38,958 nt of DNA from JBIIJL01 sp044233795 (lineage in GTDB: Bacteria > Pseudomonadota > Gammaproteobacteria > Legionellales > Legionellaceae): the NCBI GenBank assembly GCA_044233795.1, contig JBIIJL010000011.1, forward strand, positions 1 through 38,958, written 5' to 3'. Under the pieces are notes generated by a model. It ran no database searches and was not told where the DNA came from. It saw nothing but the letters and a program-made list of their open reading frames with translations. The number at the start of each line of letters is the position of its first letter. Position 1 is the stretch's first letter. Positions 1 to 9,054 of the stretch are shown here, piece after piece. The translations under genes were made by a program, and so were the position numbers.

Positions 1-42
<42 letters not shown>

Positions 43-204
43 AGAGGCACTTTAGACTTAAAGGGCGCCCACACAGTTTGTTTTCAACAGAGATTCATTT
101 CTTATACAGAGATGCTGAGCGTAGCGAGGCAATATAGTTAAAAACATTGTCTAGCAATTGTTCGATGCAACGAATAGTAACGTGAAGAGCGGCATCAAAA
201 ATAG

Positions 205-280
205 GGGGTCGTAGCTCAGCTGGGAGAGCACCTGCCTTGCACGCAGGGGGTCAGGAGTTCGATCCTCCTCGGCTCCACCA
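205..280 (+). tRNA. tRNA-Ala (anticodon TGC)
   Basis: This tRNA lies in the 16S-23S spacer. The acceptor arms GGGGTCG and CGGCTCC pair with two G-U wobbles, the anticodon loop CTTGCAC gives TGC, the TTCGATC loop is normal, and CCA is encoded. It is the only tRNA in the spacer. The remaining spacer (43-204 and 281-483) shows no second cloverleaf and no gene. The tRNA is expected to be excised from the rRNA precursor. Confidence 0.97.
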
Positions 281-474
281 ACATTTGAGGCATAAATAAG
301 AGATGGAGATAGTTCAGAAGCGATAGCATTTAGTTAGGTAAGTGTTATGGGTTCTGGGATATCCAGAGGTTCATTAAAAATTTGGTAGAAAATGAGGTAA
401 CACAAGCGCAATAGTATTTTTGGGCATATTACGGGAGGCCGTGATATGTAGGAAGTATGGCCTTAAGTTAATTG

Positions 475-483
475 AGGTTATAT

Positions 484-490
<7 letters not shown>
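475..490 (+). other. 23S rRNA processing stem, 5' arm
   Basis: Bases 475-490 are perfectly complementary over 16 bp to 3368-3383, which bracket the 23S gene. The inner part corresponds to the terminal helix of mature 23S. The outer part would be the RNase III-type precursor stem. The pairing is seen directly; the processing role is known from other rRNA operons. Confidence 0.75.
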
Positions 491-3376
<2,886 letters not shown>

Positions 3377-3488
3377 ATAACCTGAAATAATTTTAGGTGA
3401 GTTGTGATACCTTATTTTTTACCTGGTTTCTTTGAAGTTAGCGAGGGGAAGACCCGAAGAAGTTAACGGAGGAGTTACCGAACAAGTT

Positions 3489-3607
3489 TTCCTGGCGACA
3501 ATAGCCGAGTGGCCCCACCTGATCCCATCCCGAACTCAGAAGTGAAACATTCGAGCGCCGATGATAGTGTGGGGTTTCCCCATGTGAAAGTAGGTCATTG
3601 CCAGGTT
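3489..3607 (+). rRNA. rrf: 5S rRNA
   Basis: The sequence carries the conserved 5S core CCGAACTCAGAAGTGAAAC and the loop E/helix IV region with GATGATAGTGTGGGG. Its ends, CCTGGCG and the inverted CCAGG, form the terminal stem. It follows 23S after about 110 bases, as in a standard 16S-23S-5S operon. End positions are accurate to a few bases. Confidence 0.95.
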
Positions 3608-3616
3608 TTATTTCAA

Positions 3617-3640
3617 AAAGGCCAGAACTAGCTGGTCTTT
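3617..3640 (+). other. Hairpin between 5S rRNA and tRNA-Thr
   Basis: AAAGGCCAG and CTGGTCTTT form a 9-bp stem (one G-U pair) around a 6-base loop. The only T-run is inside the stem and is followed by AAACTC. It is therefore a weak candidate terminator and could equally be a processing element separating 5S from the downstream tRNA. Confidence 0.4.
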
Positions 3641-3651
3641 AAACTCAGAAT

Positions 3652-3727
<76 letters not shown>

Positions 3728-3756
3728 TCCATATAGCTTTCAGTTAAGGATTGCTA

Positions 3757-3785
3757 TTGACTTTAGTAACCTCATGAAAGACAAT
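3757..3785 (+). promoter_or_regulatory. Candidate sigma-70 promoter before tRNA-Tyr
   Basis: TTGACT (3757-3762, 5 of 6 to consensus) is followed after exactly 17 bases by GACAAT (3780-3785, 4 of 6). Transcription would start just before tRNA-Tyr at 3798. The -10 is mediocre, so this may be chance. Confidence 0.35.
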
Positions 3786-3797
3786 ATCGTTCTTTTT

Positions 3798-3882
3798 GGA
3801 GGGGTTCCCGAGCGGTCAAAGGGATCAGACTGTAAATCTGACGGCTCTGCCTTCGGAGGTTCGAATCCTCCCCCCTCCACCA
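3798..3882 (+). tRNA. tRNA-Tyr (anticodon GTA)
   Basis: This is an 85-nt class II tRNA with a long variable arm. The acceptor GGAGGGG pairs with CCCCTCC, the anticodon GTA lies in ACTGTAAAT, and CCA is encoded. It is the second member of the tRNA cluster. The 177 bases after it, up to tRNA-Gly, hold only a weak 5-bp hairpin around 3987 and no gene. Confidence 0.97.
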
Positions 3883-4059
3883 TTAATGTGGCAAGTGGCT
3901 AAGTAGCCAGAGTTACGGAATGTATAGTGTTTAGTAAACGACAGTTGAAGCTGAGAAACTGTATTTCTTAGAGAATTTGAATTGGCCTGGTACCTCCAGG
4001 GTTTAGAAGAGTGCGATGTGTAGAATAAACAAGTTGTTCTAGAAGAGTTGTAAAAGTAC

Positions 4060-4133
<74 letters not shown>

Positions 4134-4159
4134 GCTTGTTAGAAACAGTACTGCTTGAC

Positions 4160-4235
<76 letters not shown>

Positions 4236-4271
4236 CATTTATATTAACTAATGACTAGGGGAGATTTTCCG

Positions 4272-5462
4272 ATGGCGAAGGAAAAATTTGAACGTAAGAA
4301 GCCGCACGTAAACGTAGGCACGATTGGACATGTTGATCATGGCAAGACGACATTGACAGCAGCGATTACAACGATTATGGCCAAAAAATATGGCGGAACA
4401 GCAAAGGCATACGATCAAATTGATGCGGCACCTGAAGAGAGAGAAAGAGGCATAACCATCTCAACAGCACACGTTGAGTACGAATCAGCCAACCGCCACT
4501 ATGCGCATGTAGATTGTCCAGGACATGCTGATTATGTTAAAAACATGATCACTGGCGCTGCTCAAATGGATGGCGCTATACTTGTTGTATCTGCAGCAGA
4601 TGGTCCAATGCCACAAACTCGAGAGCACATACTGTTATCAAGACAGGTGGGTGTGCCCTACATTGTAGTTTTTCTTAATAAAGCGGATATGGTTGACGAT
4701 AAAGAGCTATTAGAGCTTGTCGAAATGGAGGTGCGAGACCTACTTAGCTCTTACGACTTTCCCGGAGATGATATACCGATTGTAATTGGTTCAGCGCTAA
4801 AAGCTCTCGAAGGTGATACTAGCGAAATTGGTGTCCCAGCAATTGAGAAGTTAGTAGAGACAATGGATTCATACATTCCTGAACCAGTACGTAATATCGA
4901 CAAGGCATTCTTGTTGCCAATTGAGGATGTTTTTTCTATATCCGGACGTGGAACAGTTGTTACAGGACGTGTGGAGAGTGGGATTGTCAAGGTTGGTGAA
5001 GAAGTTGAAATTGTTGGTATAAAAGATACAGTTAAAACCACCTGCACTGGCGTAGAGATGTTCCGTAAATTGCTGGACGAAGGGCGTGCGGGAGATAACG
5101 TAGGTGTTCTATTGCGCGGAACAAAACGTGATGAGGTTGAGCGCGGTCAAGTTTTAGCAAAGCCAGGGTCAATTAAACCACACACAAAATTTGAGGCTGA
5201 AGTGTATGTATTGTCAAAAGATGAAGGTGGACGGCATACACCTTTTTTCAATGGATATCGTCCACAATTCTATTTTAGAACAACAGACGTAACGGGAACT
5301 TGTGATCTACCTGAGGGCGTAGAGATGGTTATGCCTGGTGATAACGTGCAAATGGTTATTAATCTGCATGCACCAATTGCAATGGACGAGGGTTTGCGCT
5401 TCGCTATACGTGAAGGTGGTAGGACTGTCGGTGCCGGAGTGGTTGCGAAGATCATAGAGTAA
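4272..5462 (+). CDS. tuf: Elongation factor Tu, copy 1
   Basis: EF-Tu (396 aa) is the GTPase that delivers aminoacyl-tRNA to the ribosomal A site. The G1 P-loop GHVDHGKT is at residues 19-26, followed by DCPGH (G3), NKAD (G4) and SALK (G5), then the two beta-barrel domains. An ATG lies 21 bases upstream in frame. The start used here has AGGGGAG (4257-4263) at ideal spacing and gives the family N-terminus MAKEKFERKKPH. The protein differs from the second copy (20666-21856) only at residue 189, which is Pro here. Ser236 (codon 4977-4979) replaces the arginine of the usual GRVERG motif. Confidence 0.97.
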   Translation: MAKEKFERKKPHVNVGTIGHVDHGKTTLTAAITTIMAKKYGGTAKAYDQIDAAPEERERGITISTAHVEYESANRHYAHVDCPGHADYVKNMITGAAQMDGAILVVSAADGPMPQTREHILLSRQVGVPYIVVFLNKADMVDDKELLELVEMEVRDLLSSYDFPGDDIPIVIGSALKALEGDTSEIGVPAIEKLVETMDSYIPEPVRNIDKAFLLPIEDVFSISGRGTVVTGRVESGIVKVGEEVEIVGIKDTVKTTCTGVEMFRKLLDEGRAGDNVGVLLRGTKRDEVERGQVLAKPGSIKPHTKFEAEVYVLSKDEGGRHTPFFNGYRPQFYFRTTDVTGTCDLPEGVEMVMPGDNVQMVINLHAPIAMDEGLRFAIREGGRTVGAGVVAKIIE

Positions 5463-5470
5463 AATTATGT

Positions 5471-5508
5471 GGCATGAACAAGTGTATATAGAGTTCGTGC
5501 CTTTATAT
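5471..5508 (+). terminator. Possible partial terminator or attenuator after tuf
   Basis: GGCATGAAC (5471-5479) and GTTCGTGCC (5493-5501) form a 9-bp stem with one G-U pair. The stem is followed by TTTATATT, which runs into tRNA-Trp. It lies between the tuf stop and tRNA-Trp/secE, so it may attenuate read-through or mark an RNA processing point. The T-tract is imperfect. Confidence 0.5.
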
Positions 5509-5509
5509 T

Positions 5510-5585
5510 AGGCCAGTAGCTCAATTGGCAGAGTGGCGGTCTCCAAAACCGCAGGTTGGGGGTTCGATTCCCTCCTGGCCTGCCA
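5510..5585 (+). tRNA. tRNA-Trp (anticodon CCA)
   Basis: The acceptor AGGCCAG/CTGGCCT, anticodon loop CTCCAAA (CCA), TTCGATT loop, discriminator G and encoded CCA are present. Placement between tuf and secE is common in bacteria. The secE start codon lies only four bases after its CCA end. Confidence 0.97.
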
Positions 5586-5589
5586 ACAT

Positions 5590-5970
5590 ATGATTAATAT
5601 GAAAAATTTGAAAACTAATGGGATGATTTACACTGAGTACTTGCTGTGGATGCTAATAGCTCTTATTACAACGGCTGCCTTTTCGGCAACATATGCACTA
5701 AACTTACCTGGCCCAATAAAAGTTTTAGTGTGGATTTGCTGGATTGTAATTTCTCTTGCTGCCGGCTTCTTCACTAAAAGGGGAAGGGAAGCAGTGCTTT
5801 TTGCTAAAGAATCAAAGCTTGAGTTACAAAAGGTTGTTTGGCCTACGCGTCAAGAAACAGTCCAGACCACATCAATTGTTATGATAATGGTAGCAGCAAC
5901 TGGTTTTACGCTCTGGGGTATTGATTCGGGAATGTTGTGGGCAATTGGAAAACTAACGCATTTAGGTTGA
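5590..5970 (+). CDS. secE: Preprotein translocase subunit SecE
   Basis: SecE is the small essential subunit that clamps SecY in the inner-membrane translocon. The product has about 126 aa and three predicted membrane segments, near residues 13-31, 40-55 and 97-115, as in the three-helix E. coli protein. The conserved cytoplasmic motif VVWPTRQETVQTT precedes the last helix. The start is uncertain: ATG 5590 lies four bases after the tRNA-Trp CCA end, ATG 5599 or 5623 are alternatives, and none has a clear Shine-Dalgarno sequence. An open frame running back into the tRNA is not real coding. Confidence 0.93.
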   Translation: MINMKNLKTNGMIYTEYLLWMLIALITTAAFSATYALNLPGPIKVLVWICWIVISLAAGFFTKRGREAVLFAKESKLELQKVVWPTRQETVQTTSIVMIMVAATGFTLWGIDSGMLWAIGKLTHLG

Positions 5971-5977
5971 GATAACG

Positions 5978-6523
5978 GTGGAAGAACAAAAATCTAAACA
6001 ATGGTATGTAGTGCATGCGTATTCTGGATATGAGAATTTTGTAATGCGCGAAATCAAGTCACGAGCTGAGCATCACCATCTTGAGGACAAGATTGGAGAG
6101 GTTGTTGTTCCTTCTGAAGAAGTTATTGAAATGCGTGCGGGACAAAAACGTAAAAGTACGCGAAAATTTTTCCCCGGATACGTACTTGTTAATATGGTTA
6201 TGGAAGATCAAACATGGCATATGATACGTGCTATCCCACGGGTTCTGGGCTTTATTGGTGGCACAAGTCAAACGCCAACACCTATATCGGACAAAGAGGC
6301 TAGAGCAATAATGCAGCGGGTGGAAGATGGGGTGACTAAACCGCGTCCTAAAATACTATTCGAGCCTGGTGAGGTCGTAAGAGTTAAGGACGGACCATTT
6401 GTTGACTTTAATGGCGTAGTTGAAGAGGTAAATTACGACAAAAGCAGGCTGAGAGTTGCTGTCCTCATCTTCGGAAGGTCAACGCCTGTTGAGCTAGAAT
6501 TTAGTCAAGTGGAAAAGTCTTAA
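5978..6523 (+). CDS. nusG: Transcription termination/antitermination factor NusG
   Basis: NusG (181 aa) binds RNA polymerase and links it to Rho or to ribosomal S10. The N-terminal NGN domain begins KQWYVVHAYSGYE. The C-terminal KOW domain includes EPGEVVRVKDGPF and GRSTPVELEF. The start is GTG, seven bases after the secE stop, with the AGGTTGAG context overlapping the end of secE. The two genes are therefore translationally close, as in the usual secE-nusG operon. Confidence 0.97.
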   Translation: MEEQKSKQWYVVHAYSGYENFVMREIKSRAEHHHLEDKIGEVVVPSEEVIEMRAGQKRKSTRKFFPGYVLVNMVMEDQTWHMIRAIPRVLGFIGGTSQTPTPISDKEARAIMQRVEDGVTKPRPKILFEPGEVVRVKDGPFVDFNGVVEEVNYDKSRLRVAVLIFGRSTPVELEFSQVEKS

Positions 6524-6554
6524 ATATACTATGTTAGTGCAGGTAATCGTAATA

Positions 6555-6583
6555 TTGCCAGCATTCTTTAATTTTAAAGTATT
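6555..6583 (+). promoter_or_regulatory. Weak candidate promoter upstream of rplK
   Basis: The 123-base gap between nusG and rplK holds TTGCCA (6555-6560, 5 of 6 to the -35 consensus), followed 17 bases later by AGTATT, a poor -10. E. coli has a promoter and an L1-binding leader at this place. I cannot recognise the L1 site by eye. Confidence 0.25.
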
Positions 6584-6646
6584 TTTGAAACAGGGGAGCT
6601 GTTACCTCTTTGAGACATGCAGCGATATACCCAAATAGGAGTAGAA

Positions 6647-7093
6647 ATGGCAAAGAAAGTCGATTCGTATATAAAGTTGCAAATTCCAGCTGGAAAGGCA
6701 AACCCAAGTCCGCCAGTTGGTCCAGCTCTTGGACAACGCGGTGTAAATATTATGGAGTTCTGTAAGGCTTTTAATGCAGCTACTCAAAATCTCGAGCAAG
6801 GTCAGCCAACACCAGTTGTAATAACAGTTTACAGTGATAGAAGTTTCACTTTTATAACTAAAACACCACCTGCTTCTGTTTTGCTACGTAAAGCTGCTGG
6901 CCTACAGAAGGGAAGTGGCAAGCCAAATACAGAAAAAGTCGGCAAGTTACAGCGCTCCCACCTCGAAGCGATCGCAAAGACTAAAGAACCTGATCTTACG
7001 TCTGGAACTTTAGATGCCGCGGTACGAACCATTGCAGGTTCTGCTCGCAGTATGGGTATTGAAGTAGAGGGTATCGACGAGGGGGCCAATTAA
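6647..7093 (+). CDS. rplK: 50S ribosomal protein L11
   Basis: L11 (148 aa) forms the GTPase-associated centre with 23S rRNA. The proline-rich N-terminal KLQIPAGKANPSPPVGPALGQ and the C-terminal RNA-binding domain with the SARSMG motif are present. An in-frame ATG 30 bases upstream is rejected. The chosen ATG is preceded by AGGAG (6637-6641) and gives the standard MAKKVDSYIK. The stop codon overlaps the rplA start (TAATG), so the two are translationally coupled. Confidence 0.97.
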   Translation: MAKKVDSYIKLQIPAGKANPSPPVGPALGQRGVNIMEFCKAFNAATQNLEQGQPTPVVITVYSDRSFTFITKTPPASVLLRKAAGLQKGSGKPNTEKVGKLQRSHLEAIAKTKEPDLTSGTLDAAVRTIAGSARSMGIEVEGIDEGAN

Positions 7094-7788
7094 TGAGTAC
7101 ATTAACAAAAAAGCAGAAGAAAATAAGAGACACTATAACACCTGGTGTATTATATAAGGCTGACGAGGCGATAGAGCTTCTGAAGAGATTTGCGAGCTGT
7201 AAATTCAAAGAAGGTGTTGATATATCTGTAAATCTTGGTGTTGATCCCCGCAAGTCTGATCAAGTTGTTCGTTCAGCAACAAATCTTCCAAAGGGCACAG
7301 GTAAGGTTGTAAGAGTTGCCGTTTTTGCTCAAGGTGATAATGCTACTAAAGCCAAGAATGCTGGTGCTGACATCGTTGGGTTTGAAGATTTAGCAGAACA
7401 AATTAAAGCGGGTAATATCAATTTTGATGTAGTAATCGCTACGCCTGATGCAATGCGGATTGTGGGTCAACTCGGACAGATCCTTGGTCCAAGAGGATTA
7501 ATGCCAAATCCTAAGGTAGGAACAGTTACAATGAATGTTGAGTCTGCAGTGAGTGATGCCAAATCTGGGCAGGTTCGCTATCGAACAGACAAGAATGGTA
7601 TTATACATTGTTCGGTTGGTAAGATTGACTTTCCTGTAAGTGACCTTGTCGAGAACGTTTCAGCATTGCTTTCAGACCTTCGTAAAGCTAAACCTTCATC
7701 ATCAAAAGGGGTATATCTTAAAAAAATTACTCTATCAACAACGATGGGGCCTGGAATATCTGTTGATCCAGCGTCTATTCCCATGTAA
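7093..7788 (+). CDS. rplA: 50S ribosomal protein L1
   Basis: L1 (231 aa) builds the mobile L1 stalk and in enterobacteria represses the rplKA mRNA. The family signature appears in IVGQLGQILGPRGLMPNPK, followed by GTVT. GAGGGGG (7079-7085) serves as ribosome binding site inside the end of rplK, and ATG overlaps the rplK stop by one base. The length is normal for the family. Confidence 0.97.
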   Translation: MSTLTKKQKKIRDTITPGVLYKADEAIELLKRFASCKFKEGVDISVNLGVDPRKSDQVVRSATNLPKGTGKVVRVAVFAQGDNATKAKNAGADIVGFEDLAEQIKAGNINFDVVIATPDAMRIVGQLGQILGPRGLMPNPKVGTVTMNVESAVSDAKSGQVRYRTDKNGIIHCSVGKIDFPVSDLVENVSALLSDLRKAKPSSSKGVYLKKITLSTTMGPGISVDPASIPM

Positions 7789-7897
7789 TATAGTCACCCA
7801 TTTCGTGGGATATCTTAAATTTGATGTGCCTGAGAGATTGGTGCATCTTAGTTTTATATCCTTCATAAACGTATTCACGGCATCGAATTAGTTTGAA

Positions 7898-7947
7898 TGC
7901 CGTCGAAGACCGCAGGTGCGAAAGCTTAATTTCCTGCGCAGACGGTG
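7898..7947 (+). promoter_or_regulatory. L10-type ribosomal protein leader of rplJL
   Basis: The 235-base gap between rplA and rplJ contains nested inverted repeats: CCGTC (7900-7904) with GACGG (7941-7945), and CGCAGG (7911-7916) with CCTGCG (7933-7938). These are joined by GAAGAC on one side. This is the layout of the gammaproteobacterial L10 leader, where L10-L7/L12 binds its own mRNA and blocks translation. I matched it from memory of the family, not by a covariance search. The upstream part (7789-7897) shows only a small CCCA/TGGG hairpin and no gene. Confidence 0.7.
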
Positions 7948-8023
7948 AACCGGCTCATAAAATCGAGGCGGCCACCATAACTGTCAAATCAGACTGATTT
8001 GCACATTTTAGGAGGTCAGTAGC

Positions 8024-8548
8024 GTGACATTAACATTAGCTGCAAAAAAAGCCGTAGTAAATGAGGTGACTGACATCGCTTCGAAGGCTGTTTCCGCAGT
8101 GGTTGCTGATTATCGAGGCTTGACTGTTAATCAAATGACTCTTTTACGTGCTAGCGCACGTAAAGCTGGTGTGTACTTGCGTGTTGTACCAAATACACTT
8201 ACTAGAAGGGCATTTGAGAATACTGAGTTTGCCTGTTTAAGTGACTTGTTGGTTGGGCCTTTGTTCCTCGCTATGTCAATGGAAGCACCAAGTGATGCAG
8301 CGAGACTTCTAAAGGAGTTTTCAAAGACTTTCGATAAACTTGAAGTGAAGGCTTTATCTGTCGGTGGCAAGGTGTATGGCGCTGAACAAATAGATGCTGT
8401 TGCAAGCTTGCCTACACGTGATGAAGCGATAGCTAAGCTTATGTTTGTCATGAGGGCACCAATTGAGAAGTTTGTGCGTACTCTTGTACAGCCCCATACC
8501 AAGCTGGTAAGAACAATTGCTGCTGTAAAAGAGGCAAAAGCAGGTTAA
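8024..8548 (+). CDS. rplJ: 50S ribosomal protein L10
   Basis: L10 (174 aa) anchors L7/L12 dimers to the ribosomal stalk. The N-terminal RNA-binding part has the typical VVADYRGLTVNQMTLLR. The C-terminal helix region (around residues 136-174) would carry the L12 dimers. The start is GTG with a strong AGGAGGT (8010-8016) seven bases upstream. The gene lies 39 bases before rplL, so the pair is cotranscribed under the leader described at 7898. Confidence 0.96.
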   Translation: MTLTLAAKKAVVNEVTDIASKAVSAVVADYRGLTVNQMTLLRASARKAGVYLRVVPNTLTRRAFENTEFACLSDLLVGPLFLAMSMEAPSDAARLLKEFSKTFDKLEVKALSVGGKVYGAEQIDAVASLPTRDEAIAKLMFVMRAPIEKFVRTLVQPHTKLVRTIAAVKEAKAG

Positions 8549-8587
8549 CCCGATAATCATTTTTAATTTATAACTTAGGAGCTAGAA

Positions 8588-8965
8588 ATGGCTGTATCAA
8601 AAAATGACATTTTAGACACTATCTCACAAATGTCTGTTATGGAAGTTGTCGAACTCATCGAAGCTATGGAAGAGAAATTTAATGTTTCTGCAGCATCAGC
8701 TGCTATTGCAGTTGCGGCACCAGCGGCAAGTGCGGCAGCTGCTGGCGAAGAAAAGACTGAATTCGATGTTGTAATGACATCATTTGGTGAAAATAAAGTA
8801 GGTGTAATTAAGGTAGTTCGCACCATAACAGGACTTGGATTAAAGGAAGCAAAAGATCTTGTTGAAGGTGCACCTTCTACAGTTAAAGAAGGTGTCTCTA
8901 AGGCCGAAGCCGATGACATCAAGAAGCAGCTCGAAGAAGCTGGCGCTATTGTAGAAATTAAGTAA
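8588..8965 (+). CDS. rplL: 50S ribosomal protein L7/L12
   Basis: L7/L12 (125 aa) is the multicopy stalk protein that recruits translation GTPases. The N-terminal dimerisation helix, an alanine-rich hinge (about residues 38-55) and the C-terminal domain with KVGVIKVVRTITGLGLKEAK are all visible. AGGAG (8577-8581) precedes ATG. A strong hairpin follows the stop. Confidence 0.97.
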   Translation: MAVSKNDILDTISQMSVMEVVELIEAMEEKFNVSAASAAIAVAAPAASAAAAGEEKTEFDVVMTSFGENKVGVIKVVRTITGLGLKEAKDLVEGAPSTVKEGVSKAEADDIKKQLEEAGAIVEIK

Positions 8966-8985
8966 TAAGATAGATAGTATTTTTA

Positions 8986-9015
8986 ATACCCAGCCATGCT
9001 TTTCTGGCTGGGTAT
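8986..9015 (+). terminator. rplL-rpoB intergenic attenuator hairpin
   Basis: TACCCAGCCA (8987-8996) and TGGCTGGGTA (9005-9014) make a perfect 10-bp stem, 11 bp with the flanking A-T. The loop has 8 bases and the weak T-rich tail is ACTTGTTT. It occupies the place where E. coli has the rplL-rpoB attenuator that lowers RNA polymerase expression relative to ribosomal proteins. The poor T-tract fits partial rather than full termination. An RNase III processing role is also possible. Confidence 0.75.
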
Positions 9016-9054
9016 ACTTGTTTGCAGATATCAATAATTTTTAAAGGAATCACC

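Noticed and set aside
3617..3640. Hairpin after 5S as a true rRNA operon terminator.
   Set aside because: No T-run follows the stem, and a tRNA begins 12 bases later. It is kept only as an unassigned hairpin.
7640..7891. Open frame overlapping the end of rplA and the rplJ leader.
   Set aside because: It is out of frame with rplA, has no ribosome site and its tail lies in a noncoding leader region.
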